Position numbers and translations under genes: made by a program. A model generated the notes under the pieces. That model saw only the letters and a program-made list of their open reading frames with translations, did not search any database and was not told where the DNA came from. Positions 1 to 9,741 of a stretch of DNA of 64,000 nt are shown piece by piece; position 1 is the first letter of the stretch; each line of letters starts with the position of its first letter. Origin of the DNA: DTHT01 sp037444625 (GTDB lineage: Bacteria > Acidobacteriota > Terriglobia > Bryobacterales > Bryobacteraceae); the NCBI GenBank assembly GCA_037444625.1, contig JBBIMA010000009.1, positions 23,741-87,740 of the forward strand, in the 5' to 3' direction.

Positions 1-915
1 CGACCACACCAACCGATCCAGATCGGGGTACTCCTCGGGCGTAAGCCGGCGCGAGGCCCAAGCGGCGGTCTCCAGCAGCCAGACGCTGCTCGATCCCCGG
101 TAGACCGGCCGGCGGAACAGATTGGCGTAGGGCTCCGGCTCGGGTTGCGAGACGATGTAAGCGATGCGGTCTCCCGCGGGCGACCAAGCGAAGAAGATCA
201 CGCCCGGCGAGGCCTGCGTCACCCGTCGGGGCGCCGACGAATCGGACGCCTCCAGCACGTGAAGCCGGCTCGGCCGGCCGTAGAGGAAAGCCGCCAGTCT
301 GCCGTCGGGCGACCATTGGGGGGCGGCGGGCAAGGCGCTGCCGTCGGTCAGCCGCCGGGCCTGCCGGGTCGCCAGGTTCAGCAACCACAGGCTGCCGCGC
401 TCCGGCCAGATTTCCTCGGGAGAGATGACGGCGCCCCACTGCTTTTCATGGGCCGTCTTCTCGGGGCTGTCCGGCTCGGCGGCTATGTAAAGCAGGCGTG
501 AGGCGTCCGGCGACCAGACATAAGAGCGAACCTCGCGGGGGCTGAAAGTAAGCTGCTCGGGCTCTGCCCCCTCCGGCGGGACGCACCAAACTTGCTTGCG
601 CCCGGCGGCGTCGTCGGCCAGATAGCAGACTCGCCGGGAGTCCGGAGACCAGCCGGGCGAGAGTTTCGGCTTGCCGTCCTCGGTCAGGCGCCGGCCGCCG
701 GCGCCGTCCGTCGCCGCTATGTACAGATCGAAGAGCCGGCGGTTCTCGGCGACCGAGAGGGCCCCCATCCCGTAGAGCACGTAACGCCCGTCGGGAGAGA
801 TCGCGGCCCCTTCCAGCCGCGGGGTCTTCAGGATTTCCTCCACCGTCCATTTTTCCAGCTCTGCGGCCGGAAGGCCCAGGGCGGCACACAACAACAGGGA
901 CCGGGAGTATCTCAT
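1..915 (-). CDS. S9-family peptidase, N-terminal propeller part (cut by window edge)
   Basis: The frame reads from an ATG at 915 leftward off the window, giving 305 codons without a stop. The first ~18 residues are a short hydrophobic signal peptide (RYSRSLLLCAALGLPAA). The rest is a series of WD40/TolB-like beta-propeller blades with recurring SPDG or SPD turns (ISPDGRYVLY, WSPDSRRVCYL, WSPDASRLLYI, WSPDGRLAAFL). This is the N-terminal half expected of a secreted prolyl-oligopeptidase/dipeptidyl-peptidase IV-like S9 enzyme; the alpha/beta-hydrolase catalytic domain would lie outside the window. It begins 14 bases after the ROK gene stop, so it is probably last in the TonB-ROK transcript, where it may process peptides entering by the receptor (inference). 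A non-enzymatic TolB-like propeller cannot be excluded. Confidence 0.75.
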   Translation of the reverse strand, partial: MRYSRSLLLCAALGLPAAELEKWTVEEILKTPRLEGAAISPDGRYVLYGMGALSVAENRRLFDLYIAATDGAGGRRLTEDGKPKLSPGWSPDSRRVCYLADDAAGRKQVWCVPPEGAEPEQLTFSPREVRSYVWSPDASRLLYIAAEPDSPEKTAHEKQWGAVISPEEIWPERGSLWLLNLATRQARRLTDGSALPAAPQWSPDGRLAAFLYGRPSRLHVLEASDSSAPRRVTQASPGVIFFAWSPAGDRIAYIVSQPEPEPYANLFRRPVYRGSSSVWLLETAAWASRRLTPEEYPDLDRLVWS

Positions 916-929
916 AGGTTCACTCGGAA

Positions 930-2189
930 TCAGCCGTGCGCCAAGGCCGGCTCTTCCGCCTCTTCGGCCAGGAACTTCGGCGGCTGCAAGGCGGGGATCT
1001 CGAAGAGTCCCTCGATCAGCAGCACCGCCAGTCCCAGCACGCCGGCTTCGTCGCCCAGCTCGGCGAAACGGAAGGATAACTGCTCGGTGGAGCGCTGGAG
1101 CGCCTGCCGCTTCACGATGCGCACGATCTGCTCCAGGAAGCCCGGGCCGGCGGCCGCCAGCCTCTTGTCCAGCACCACCAGGGAGGGATTGAACAGGTTG
1201 ATGGCATTGGCCAGCCCGAGAGCCAGATACCGCTCGACCTCCTCCACCACGGCCGCGCACATCTTGTCGCCCAGCCGCGCCGCCTCGAAAACCATGAAGC
1301 CCGTGATGCGGCCGGGATCGCCGCCGGCCAGATCGAGCGCCTTCGAGCGCCCGCCCTCCAGCACGGCGGCGCGCACCCGCGCGGCCACGGCCGGCGCGCC
1401 GGCGATGGCCTCCAGGCAGCCGAAGCTGCCGCAGTTGCAGGGGGGCCCGCCCTCGATGACGTGGATGTGCCCGAACTCCCCGGCGCACTCCCGCCCGCCC
1501 CTGAGCAGCCTGCCTTCGCTCACTACGCCCAGGCCGATGCCCGTGCCGTAGTCCAGATACAGCATGTCCTCGGCCATCCGCCCGGCGCCCAGGGTACGCT
1601 CGGCCACCGTGCGCACCCGGGTGTTGCTCTCCAGCAGGAAGGGGACCGGGAAGTGTTCCGCGAAAATGCGCTTCAGCGGCACCTCCCGCCAGAAATCCAG
1701 AGTGGAGGAACTGATGGAGACGCCTTGCCGGCCGTCCACCAGGCCGGGGTCGGCCACTCCCAGGCCGGCGATGCGGTCGGCGCTCACCCCGGCCTCCTCC
1801 AGCACCCGGCGGGTGCAGGCCACCAGTTGCCGCGCCAGGCCCTCTTTGCCTCCCGCCAGATAGCTGGCTTCCTTGACGGAATGCTTGATTCGGGCCCCGA
1901 GGTTCAGCACCGCCGCCAGCACCATCTCGGCGTCGAACTCGACGGCCGCCACCAGAGCGTACTCTTCGTTCAGGCTGAGCAGGATGCGCTTGCGACCCAG
2001 GGGATTGTCCGAGAGGCCCACCTCCCGCAGCCGATCCTCTTCGAGCAGGCCGCGGACCAGGGCCGAAACGGTGCTGGGCCGCAGCCGGGTCAATTGGTGG
2101 ATCTGCACGCGCGAGAGCGGTCCGAAACGGCGTACCACGTCCAGGATCACCGCCCGGTCGCGCTGCCGCTTGCTCCTGGCCGCCTTCAT
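930..2189 (-). CDS. ROK-family transcriptional regulator (NagC/XylR type)
   Basis: The 419-residue protein has an N-terminal winged helix-turn-helix (about residues 20-58, RFGPLSRVQIHQLTRLRPST) followed by a full ROK sugar-kinase-like domain. Visible ROK signatures are the phosphate-binding loop DYGTGIGLG, the GEFGHIHV segment and the zinc-binding loop with CNCGSFGCLE near residue 255. This N-terminal HTH plus ROK layout is that of repressors which sense a sugar or sugar phosphate. It starts 9 bases after the TonB receptor stop and is followed 14 bases on by the S9 peptidase gene, so it is probably co-transcribed and may control the receptor promoter. No good Shine-Dalgarno is seen before the ATG, consistent with translation by re-initiation. 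The ligand is unknown. Confidence 0.9.
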   Translation of the reverse strand: MKAARSKRQRDRAVILDVVRRFGPLSRVQIHQLTRLRPSTVSALVRGLLEEDRLREVGLSDNPLGRKRILLSLNEEYALVAAVEFDAEMVLAAVLNLGARIKHSVKEASYLAGGKEGLARQLVACTRRVLEEAGVSADRIAGLGVADPGLVDGRQGVSISSSTLDFWREVPLKRIFAEHFPVPFLLESNTRVRTVAERTLGAGRMAEDMLYLDYGTGIGLGVVSEGRLLRGGRECAGEFGHIHVIEGGPPCNCGSFGCLEAIAGAPAVAARVRAAVLEGGRSKALDLAGGDPGRITGFMVFEAARLGDKMCAAVVEEVERYLALGLANAINLFNPSLVVLDKRLAAAGPGFLEQIVRIVKRQALQRSTEQLSFRFAELGDEAGVLGLAVLLIEGLFEIPALQPPKFLAEEAEEPALAHG

Positions 2190-2198
2190 GGTTCGGAG

Positions 2199-5100
2199 CT
2201 ACCAGTTCAACCGCGCCCGGATCTGGATCTGGCGCGCCCCGCCCAGCTCCAGCCCGCTGTCCACGCCGGTGATTCTGCCGGCCAGCGGATTGCTGATGTT
2301 GGCGTTCGGGTTGGTGAAGTTCGGGTGGTTGAGTAGGTTCTTGGCGGCCATTTCCACGCTCATCTTGAAGCCCCGGCTTACCCGCTCCAGGGAGAATTCT
2401 TTGAGCAGGCCCAGGTGCAGGACGCGCATGGGCGGCCCGAGCAGCACATTCCGACCGGAGTTGCCGAAGCGGCCGGCGTTGGCCGGGGGCGGGGCGAAGG
2501 CCGCCACGTCGAACCAGCGCTCCAGGGAAGGCTCGGCCAGGTTGCCGTCGCGCAGGCGATCGGGACGTCCTCCGATGGTGTTGGTGTTGGAGGGATCCGA
2601 GCCTGTGAAGGTGGGAGTGAACCAGCGGCCCGAGCGCACCACGAAGGTCCATACCGTCTCCCAGCCGCCCAGCACCCACTGGGCGGGAGCGGGCGCGCCG
2701 CTCAGCCAGCGCCGACCGCGGCCCACCGGCACCTGCCAGAGCAGGTGGCCTACCAGGCGGTGCTTGAGGGCGTAAGTCTCTCGGCCTCGCTCGGGGGAAC
2801 GGTTGTAAGGATTCTCGATCAAGTCGCCCGCGTCGGTCCCCTTATCGCCCACGTCCGAGAGGATGTTCGACCAGGTGTATCCGAAGTTGAACATCAAAGC
2901 GCCCTGGCGGCGCGTCGCCTCCAGTTGCAAGGCGTGATAGGCGCTGTTGCCCCCCTGGTCCACCAGCACCACGTCGCTGAAGAGCGGGTAGGGCCGCCGG
3001 CTCTGCTGGAAGGGAACCGCCGAAGGCGCCGGCTTGTTGATGTTGCGCCGATACAGTAACTGGGAGCCCTTCGAGCCGATGTAAGAGGCGCGCAGCCCCA
3101 CCCGCTGCACCACCCGCTCGAGCGAGAGATTCCACTGCTGGACGTACGGGTTGCGCAGCCAGGGAATGACGCCGTTGACTACCGGCGGAGCGGTCGAGGC
3201 GCCCCCCGGCGTGGCCGGGAAGGGCTGGGGAAACTGGAACAGCGGCGCGCCCCCGGCGATCCGGTTGGTGAACAGTTCGCTGCCGGGCGTGAACGGACCG
3301 CCGGTGAACGAGCCGGCCAGACCGATCCCGATCCGGTCGTAAAAGACCCCGTAGCCGCCGCGCAGGGCGAAATCCGCCGAGCCGGCCGGGCGGAAGGCGA
3401 AGCCCAGACGCGGCGCGAAATTCCGCCCGTCGGCCCGCCACAGCCGGCCGCGCGGATGACTGGTGCCGTCGGCCGTGCGCACCGGAACGTTCGGGTTGAA
3501 CAAGCGACTGCGGTAGGTTTGCGAGCGTTCGGAAACCAGCACGAGCCCTCCGGCCGCGATGTCGAAGTTATAAAGCGCGTCCAGCTTGTGGTAAGTCGGC
3601 GTCTGATATTCGTAACGCAGGCCGAGTTGAAGCGTCAGTCGCGGACCGATCTTGAAGTCGTCGTTGAGGAAAAAGCCGTACTCCCACTGGCGGCGGTAAT
3701 CGGCGGGAGGGGGATAGGTTCGGGCGGTCTGCTGGGGAATGCCCAGCAGGAAATCGGCATAGCCGGTTCCGGTATAGCCGCCGTTGAAGTTATAGGTCCC
3801 GTAAGTTCCGGCGGGCACGCTGACCAGGTTGGGATCCTGCCGGCGGACGTCCAGGCCGGTCTTCAAAGTGTGCCGGCCCCGGATCCAGGTGAGGGCGTCG
3901 CCGGCCTGCTCGCTCTGTTCGACGTTCACCGCCTGCTCGATCTGGGTCAGGGTCTGCACCCCGGTGATGTTGAACACCGGCATGCCGTAAGCGTCGGGGA
4001 CGTTCTGGATTCCTTGGATGCCCACCGCACGCAGAACTTCCAGCCCGAGCTGCGGGCCGTGGTAGGGATTGCGACTGCGCTGGAAGCCCAGGCGGAATTC
4101 GTTGATCAGGGCCGGGCTGAACAGGTGCGTGTCGCTGAAGACGCCCGTGCGCAGGTTGCGCAACTGGCTGCGCTGTCCCACCGTAGGCAGGCTGGACTCC
4201 AGGGACTTGTTGTTGAACTGGATCCAGCCCACCCGGGCGTAGAAGTTGTTGCGGGAGCCCAGATTCTGGTCCACCCGCAGGTCGGCGTTGTTGAACTGGG
4301 TGGAGTTGTTGAACAGGTAGCGATGGTTCAGGGTGGTGAAGACGTTGGGATCGCCGAAATTGGGCAGGGGATAAAAGCGCTCCTGGATGCGCACGGAGAC
4401 CGGGTTGAGGCGGGCGGCCGGAATCCGGTTGCCCGGGAAGGGCGCCCCCGCCAGGGGATCCTGAAGGGTCTTGAAGCCCGTGAAATCGCCTCCCCGCATG
4501 GCGGCAGTGGGTACGGTGGCGTTGGCGTTGCTGAAACTGGGGTTGCGGGTGCCTTCGTAAGCCAGCATGAAGAAGGTCCGGTTGCGGCCGTCGTACAGCT
4601 TGGGCAGATAAACCGGACCGGAGAACCATCCGCCCAGGTTGTGGCGGCGGGAGGAAGCCTTGGTGGGGCTGAAGAACGAGCGGGCGTTCAGGGCCGAGTT
4701 GCTGTGGTAGTAGAACAGGTCGCCGTGCACTTGGTTGGTGCCGCCCCGCGAGACCTGCTGAAAGATGCCGGGCTGGGAATACTCGGCGCTGTTGTTGACC
4801 GCCTGCACGCGCATCTCGGCGGTGCCCTCCATGGTCATCGAGCTGGAGCCCAGCGGCGAGGCACCCGTCGGGCTGGCGATGCCGTCAATGTGAAACTCGG
4901 TCTGGGCGCCGCGGCTGCCCGCCACCGAGTAGACGAAATCCGACGGACCGGATTGGATCAGGGGCAGGGTGACCAGGATCTCCCAGGGCCGCGCGCCGGT
5001 GGTGACCGCCGACTTGCTTTGCAGTTCGTAATCCAGCCGGCCGGCGACCGAGGGAGTTTCGGTTTCCACCAGGGGCACGACAGCCTCCACGCGCACCTGA

Positions 5101-5435
5101 TCCTGCACCGGCCCCAGCTCGAGCGATACATCCACGCGCACCGTGCGCCCGGCGTCCAGAACGACCCCGGCGCGGACGAAGCGCTTGAAGCCGGGCATTT
5201 CAGCCTCGACCCGGTACAGACCGGCCACCAGATTGGGCACTTCGTAGTCGCCCGTCTCCAGGCTGCGGAACTCCCGGGCCAGTCCGGTCCCCTCGTTGGT
5301 CACCAGGACCCGTGCTCCGCTGACGGCGGCGCCGCTGGGATCGCGCACCGCGCCCACGATCCGGCCCAGGTTGGATTGCGCTTGTAGCAGGCCGGCCAGC
5401 AGCAAGCCGGCGGCCCATCGGGCGTAGCGAGACAT
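2199..5435 (-). CDS. Oar-like TonB-dependent receptor with carboxypeptidase-regulatory domain
   Basis: The protein has 1078 residues: a signal peptide (residues 1-19, ending LLQAQ), a carboxypeptidase-regulatory-like beta-sandwich (about 22-105, GRIVGAVRDPSGAAVSGARV), a plug domain (about 125-250, with GSRGAQTEFHIDGI) and a long outer-membrane beta-barrel to the C-terminus. This order is the Oar/TonB receptor type greatly expanded in Acidobacteriota. It should import a large substrate across the outer membrane using TonB energy. The start is supported by a perfect AAGGAGGTG seven bases before the ATG. A strong promoter lies about 95 bases upstream at 5528-5557. Downstream ROK and S9-peptidase genes follow at 9 and 14 bases. 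The substrate cannot be read from the sequence; the ROK partner suggests a sugar, the peptidase suggests a peptide. Confidence 0.92.
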   Translation of the reverse strand: MSRYARWAAGLLLAGLLQAQSNLGRIVGAVRDPSGAAVSGARVLVTNEGTGLAREFRSLETGDYEVPNLVAGLYRVEAEMPGFKRFVRAGVVLDAGRTVRVDVSLELGPVQDQVRVEAVVPLVETETPSVAGRLDYELQSKSAVTTGARPWEILVTLPLIQSGPSDFVYSVAGSRGAQTEFHIDGIASPTGASPLGSSSMTMEGTAEMRVQAVNNSAEYSQPGIFQQVSRGGTNQVHGDLFYYHSNSALNARSFFSPTKASSRRHNLGGWFSGPVYLPKLYDGRNRTFFMLAYEGTRNPSFSNANATVPTAAMRGGDFTGFKTLQDPLAGAPFPGNRIPAARLNPVSVRIQERFYPLPNFGDPNVFTTLNHRYLFNNSTQFNNADLRVDQNLGSRNNFYARVGWIQFNNKSLESSLPTVGQRSQLRNLRTGVFSDTHLFSPALINEFRLGFQRSRNPYHGPQLGLEVLRAVGIQGIQNVPDAYGMPVFNITGVQTLTQIEQAVNVEQSEQAGDALTWIRGRHTLKTGLDVRRQDPNLVSVPAGTYGTYNFNGGYTGTGYADFLLGIPQQTARTYPPPADYRRQWEYGFFLNDDFKIGPRLTLQLGLRYEYQTPTYHKLDALYNFDIAAGGLVLVSERSQTYRSRLFNPNVPVRTADGTSHPRGRLWRADGRNFAPRLGFAFRPAGSADFALRGGYGVFYDRIGIGLAGSFTGGPFTPGSELFTNRIAGGAPLFQFPQPFPATPGGASTAPPVVNGVIPWLRNPYVQQWNLSLERVVQRVGLRASYIGSKGSQLLYRRNINKPAPSAVPFQQSRRPYPLFSDVVLVDQGGNSAYHALQLEATRRQGALMFNFGYTWSNILSDVGDKGTDAGDLIENPYNRSPERGRETYALKHRLVGHLLWQVPVGRGRRWLSGAPAPAQWVLGGWETVWTFVVRSGRWFTPTFTGSDPSNTNTIGGRPDRLRDGNLAEPSLERWFDVAAFAPPPANAGRFGNSGRNVLLGPPMRVLHLGLLKEFSLERVSRGFKMSVEMAAKNLLNHPNFTNPNANISNPLAGRITGVDSGLELGGARQIQIRARLNW

Positions 5436-5527
5436 CGGACCGCACCTCCTTGGGAGGCGCCCCCGCCGGCCAGGGGTCCGTCCGCGGGAGGCGGGCCGGA
5501 GCCGCCCGCGGGGCGCTCTGGTGTGGG

Positions 5528-5557
5528 ATTGTAGCCGGGAGGGGGAGCGAAGGTCAA
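5528..5557 (-). promoter_or_regulatory. Promoter of the TonB receptor operon
   Basis: On the minus strand TTGACC (5557-5552) is followed after exactly 18 bases by TACAAT (5533-5528). This is five of six matches to each sigma-70 hexamer, the best canonical promoter seen in the window. It would start transcription near 5521, giving a leader of about 85 bases before the ATG at 5435. Confidence 0.7.
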
Positions 5558-5574
5558 GCAGAAACTTCGCAGTC

Positions 5575-5636
5575 CGATATTAAATTTGCGCAATTGTCGC
5601 CGCTCGCGGGCGTGAAACTAACGAATGCGATATTAA
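5575..5636. repeat. AT-rich direct repeat upstream of the TonB promoter
   Basis: The 9-mer CGATATTAA occurs at 5575-5583 and again at 5628-5636, 53 bases apart (about five helical turns). Between them lies the perfect palindrome TTGCGCAA at 5586-5593. The patch is much more AT-rich than its surroundings and sits just upstream of the -35 box of the receptor promoter, a natural place for an activator or repressor, possibly the ROK protein encoded downstream. Operator function is inferred from position only. Confidence 0.4.
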
Positions 5637-5648
5637 TAGCCCCGCCCC

Positions 5649-6419
5649 TCAAGCCGGCTGAGGCTGCCGCTTCTTGCCCTGGGCCGCCACCGCCTCCATC
5701 GCCTTGCGCACCGCCTCAGGGTCGCCCAAATAGTAGCTCTTCAGAGGGCGCAGGTTCTCATCCAGCTCGTAGACCAGCGGCATGCCTGTGGGGATGTTCA
5801 GCCCCACGATGTCCTGGTCCGAGATGTCGTCCAGGTATTTCACCAGGGCCCGCAGGCTGTTGCCGTGGGCGGCGATGAGCACCCGCCGGCCCGAACGCAC
5901 CGCCGGGGCGATCTCCTCGTGCCAGTAAGGCAGGAAGCGCTCCACGGTGTCCTTGAGGCACTCGGTGACGGGAATCAACTCCTCGGGCAGGTCGCGGTAG
6001 CGGGGGTCGTGTCCGGGCCAGCGGGGATCGCTTTTTTCCAAGGCGGGGGGCGGGATGTCATAGCTGCGCCGCCACAGCAGCACTTGCTGCTCGCCGAATT
6101 TCTCGGCCATCTCCGCCTTGTTCAGGCCCTGGAGCGCGCCGTACATGCGCTCGTTCAGCCGCCAGGAGATCCGGACCGGGATCCACATCAGGTCCATCTC
6201 GTCCTGCACGATCCAAAGGGTGCGGATGGCCCGCTTGAGCACCGACGTGAAGGCCAAATCGAAGACGAAGCCCTCGCGTTTGAGGATGCGCCCGGCCTCG
6301 TGCGCCTCCTCGACGCCGCGTTCGGACAGATCCACGTCCGTCCAGCCGGTGAAACGATTCTCCTTGTTCCAGAGGCTTTCGCCGTGTCGGAGCAGAACGA
6401 TTCGATACATGACGTGCAC
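5649..6419 (-). CDS. gpmA: 2,3-bisphosphoglycerate-dependent phosphoglycerate mutase
   Basis: This 256-residue cytosolic enzyme interconverts 3- and 2-phosphoglycerate in glycolysis. The catalytic histidine lies in LLRHGESLWN (His12 from this start), followed by the family segments ENRFTGWTDVDLSERG, LNERMYGALQGLNK and the second active-site histidine in AAHGNSLRALVKYL. Length and order match the dPGM (GpmA) family. An alternative start at 6410 (MYRIV) would remove three residues. The gene begins 15 bases after the enolase stop, so two consecutive glycolytic steps are encoded together. Confidence 0.95.
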   Translation of the reverse strand: MHVMYRIVLLRHGESLWNKENRFTGWTDVDLSERGVEEAHEAGRILKREGFVFDLAFTSVLKRAIRTLWIVQDEMDLMWIPVRISWRLNERMYGALQGLNKAEMAEKFGEQQVLLWRRSYDIPPPALEKSDPRWPGHDPRYRDLPEELIPVTECLKDTVERFLPYWHEEIAPAVRSGRRVLIAAHGNSLRALVKYLDDISDQDIVGLNIPTGMPLVYELDENLRPLKSYYLGDPEAVRKAMEAVAAQGKKRQPQPA

Positions 6420-6434
6420 TCCTCGGGGCGAGTC

Positions 6435-7718
<1,284 letters not shown>

Positions 7719-7779
7719 GAGTTCATCGGCTCCTTGTTGGAATGGGAAACTACGCGGCGGCCGGCACGGCGCGACATCC

Positions 7780-9027
7780 TCAAGCGGACTGGCGCACCGT
7801 GCTGGTGTAGGCCGCCTGTTCATCGGTCACCACCACGATGCCGGAATCGGTGACGAAATAACCCTTGGCGCGATCCTGTTCGAGGTCGTAACCGATGACG
7901 CTGTTCTCGGGCACCCTTACGTTGGGCGTCAGGATCGCCCGCCGGATGCGGCTGTAACGGCCCACCTCGGAGTTGTGCATCAGGATCGAACTCTCCACTT
8001 CGCAGTAACTGTTGATGCGCACGCCGGGCGAGAGCACCGAACGGACCACGCGCCCTCCGGAAATGATGCAGCCGCCGCAGACGATGGAATCCAGGGCCAC
8101 CCCCATGCGCCGGCCTTCCTGGGCGAAGACGAACTTGGCCGGGGGGCGCTGGAGCGGCCGGGTGCGCAGCGGCCACTGCTCGTCGTAAAGGTTGAACTCG
8201 GGAGTCACCGCCACCAGGTCCATGTTGGCCTCGTAATAGGCGTCAATGGTGCCCACGTCGCGCCAATAGCGGGCGGCTTTCTTGTTCAAGTCCACGAAAT
8301 CGTAGGCGTAGACCCGGTAGCGGTGGATCGAGCGGGGCAGCACGTCGCGGCCGAAGTCGTGCGAGGAGTCCGGATCGGCGGCGTCCTGGCTGACCGCCTC
8401 CAGCAGGGTCCGGGTGTTGAACACGTAGACCCCCATGGAGGCGCTCACCATCTCGGGGTTGAACACCGAGCGGACCGGGTGGTCGTGCTGCGGCTTCTCT
8501 TCGAAGCCCACCACCCGGTAATCCGGGGCGATCTCGACCACGCCGAAGCGGCCCGCCTCCTCGGGCGGCACCTGGATGGTGGCCAGGGTGATCTCGGCCT
8601 CGTGCTGCCGGTGCCAAGCGATCATTTCCCGGTAGTTCATCTTGTAAATGTGATCGCCCGAAAGCACCAGGGTATATTCCGGGTTTTCCGCCAGAATGCT
8701 CTCGCAATTCTGAAAGACGGCGTCGGCCGTGCCCAGATACCAGTCCTCGTGAATGCGCTTCATGGGCGGGATCACCTCGATGTACTCGCCCAGCTCGGCC
8801 GAGAGGATGTTCCAGCCCTCGCGCACGTGGCGGGTCAGCTCCAGGGACTTGTACTGGGTGAGGATGAAGATCCGCCGCACGTCGGAGTTGATGCAGTTCG
8901 AGAGAGTGAAATCAATGATCCGGTAATGGCCTCCGAAAGGCACCGCCGGCTTGGCGGTGTGCCGGGTCAGCGGATAGAGACGTTCGCCCGCGCCCCCGGC
9001 CAGCAGGATGGCCAGCACACTGTGCAT
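7780..9027 (-). CDS. glgC: Glucose-1-phosphate adenylyltransferase (ADP-glucose pyrophosphorylase)
   Basis: The 415-residue enzyme makes ADP-glucose from glucose-1-phosphate and ATP for glycogen or alpha-glucan synthesis. The nucleotidyltransferase signature ILLAGGAGERLYPLT with the following TKPAVPFGG-type segment is at the N-terminus. VVEIAPDYRVVGFEEKP and the HRYRVYAYDFVD segment follow, and a left-handed beta-helix (SVLSPGVRINSYCEVESSIL, RAILTPNVRVPENSVIG) closes the protein. An AAGGAGAG ribosome site precedes the ATG and TATAAG on the minus strand (9049-9044) could be a -10. Its neighbours are a two-component pair upstream and eno-gpmA downstream, so the set may share control with lower glycolysis. 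Confidence 0.95.
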   Translation of the reverse strand: MHSVLAILLAGGAGERLYPLTRHTAKPAVPFGGHYRIIDFTLSNCINSDVRRIFILTQYKSLELTRHVREGWNILSAELGEYIEVIPPMKRIHEDWYLGTADAVFQNCESILAENPEYTLVLSGDHIYKMNYREMIAWHRQHEAEITLATIQVPPEEAGRFGVVEIAPDYRVVGFEEKPQHDHPVRSVFNPEMVSASMGVYVFNTRTLLEAVSQDAADPDSSHDFGRDVLPRSIHRYRVYAYDFVDLNKKAARYWRDVGTIDAYYEANMDLVAVTPEFNLYDEQWPLRTRPLQRPPAKFVFAQEGRRMGVALDSIVCGGCIISGGRVVRSVLSPGVRINSYCEVESSILMHNSEVGRYSRIRRAILTPNVRVPENSVIGYDLEQDRAKGYFVTDSGIVVVTDEQAAYTSTVRQSA

Positions 9028-9065
9028 CCGGTCTCTCCTTACCCTTATAGCAGAGCGGGGTCGCC

Positions 9066-9087
9066 GCCCGCCGGGCGGCCGGCGGGC
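9066..9087 (-). terminator. GC hairpin between response regulator and glgC
   Basis: GCCCGCCG (9066-9073) and CGGCGGGC (9080-9087) form a perfect 8-base stem with a six-base loop, three bases after the response-regulator stop. No T-run follows on the minus strand, so it may be a weak terminator, an attenuator or an mRNA-stabilising structure that separates the two-component genes from glgC. Confidence 0.45.
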
Positions 9088-9090
9088 GCG

Positions 9091-9741
9091 CTAGGTGATG
9101 ATCTTCTTGCGCACGGCGTAGAGCACGATCTCGGCCGTGTTGTGCAGGTTCAGTTTCTGCATCAGGTGAGTGCGGTGGGTCTCCACCGTGTACAGGCTCA
9201 GGTTCAGCAGCGCGGCCACCTCCTTGTTGCTCTTGCCCTCGGCCAGCAACTGGAGGATCTGCTTCTCCCGGTCGGTGAGCAGGTCGTAGGAGTCCTTCAG
9301 CCCGCGCTGTTGCAGGAAGCGCATGTAGTCCTCCAGCAGGGTCTGGGCGATCGCCGGGCTGAAGAAGGGCTTGCCCTGGGCCACCACTTGCACGGCGCGC
9401 ACCAGGTCGTCCTCGGCGGAGTCCTTCAGCAGATAGCCCTTGGCGCCGGCCGAGAGGGCCCTTAGCAGATAGGTTTCGTCGGAGTGCACGCTCAGCATAA
9501 TGACGCTGGTCTGGGGACTGCGTTTGACGATCTGGGCGGTCGCTTCGATGCCGTTCAACTGCGGCATGCCGATGTCCATCACCACCACCGTGGGCTTGAA
9601 TTCCTCGGCCAGGCGGACCGCTTCGCGGCCGTCGGCCGCTTCGCCCACCACCTCCATCTCGGGCTGGCGCTCCAGCAGGAAGCGCAGCCCCTTGCGCACC
9701 ACGGCGTGATCATCGGCCAGCAGGACGCGTATCCGGCTCAT
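9091..9741 (-). CDS. NarL/LuxR-family response regulator
   Basis: The 216-residue protein has a receiver domain (residues 1-120: acidic pair in LLADDHAVVRKGL, phospho-acceptor Asp56 in VVVMDIGMPQLNG, conserved lysine in GYLLKDSAEDD) and a C-terminal LuxR helix-turn-helix (about 148-210, LTDREKQILQLLAEGKSNKE). It should bind DNA when phosphorylated. Its start overlaps the end of the upstream histidine kinase gene by 32 bases, so the two are almost certainly a cognate pair made from one mRNA. Its targets may include the adjacent glgC-eno-gpmA genes (inference from position). Confidence 0.95.
   Translation of the reverse strand: MSRIRVLLADDHAVVRKGLRFLLERQPEMEVVGEAADGREAVRLAEEFKPTVVVMDIGMPQLNGIEATAQIVKRSPQTSVIMLSVHSDETYLLRALSAGAKGYLLKDSAEDDLVRAVQVVAQGKPFFSPAIAQTLLEDYMRFLQQRGLKDSYDLLTDREKQILQLLAEGKSNKEVAALLNLSLYTVETHRTHLMQKLNLHNTAEIVLYAVRKKIIT

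Noticed and set aside
3456..5387. 643-codon plus-strand frame within the TonB receptor gene
   Set aside because: Antisense to a receptor with full domain order; no family similarity and no ribosome site.
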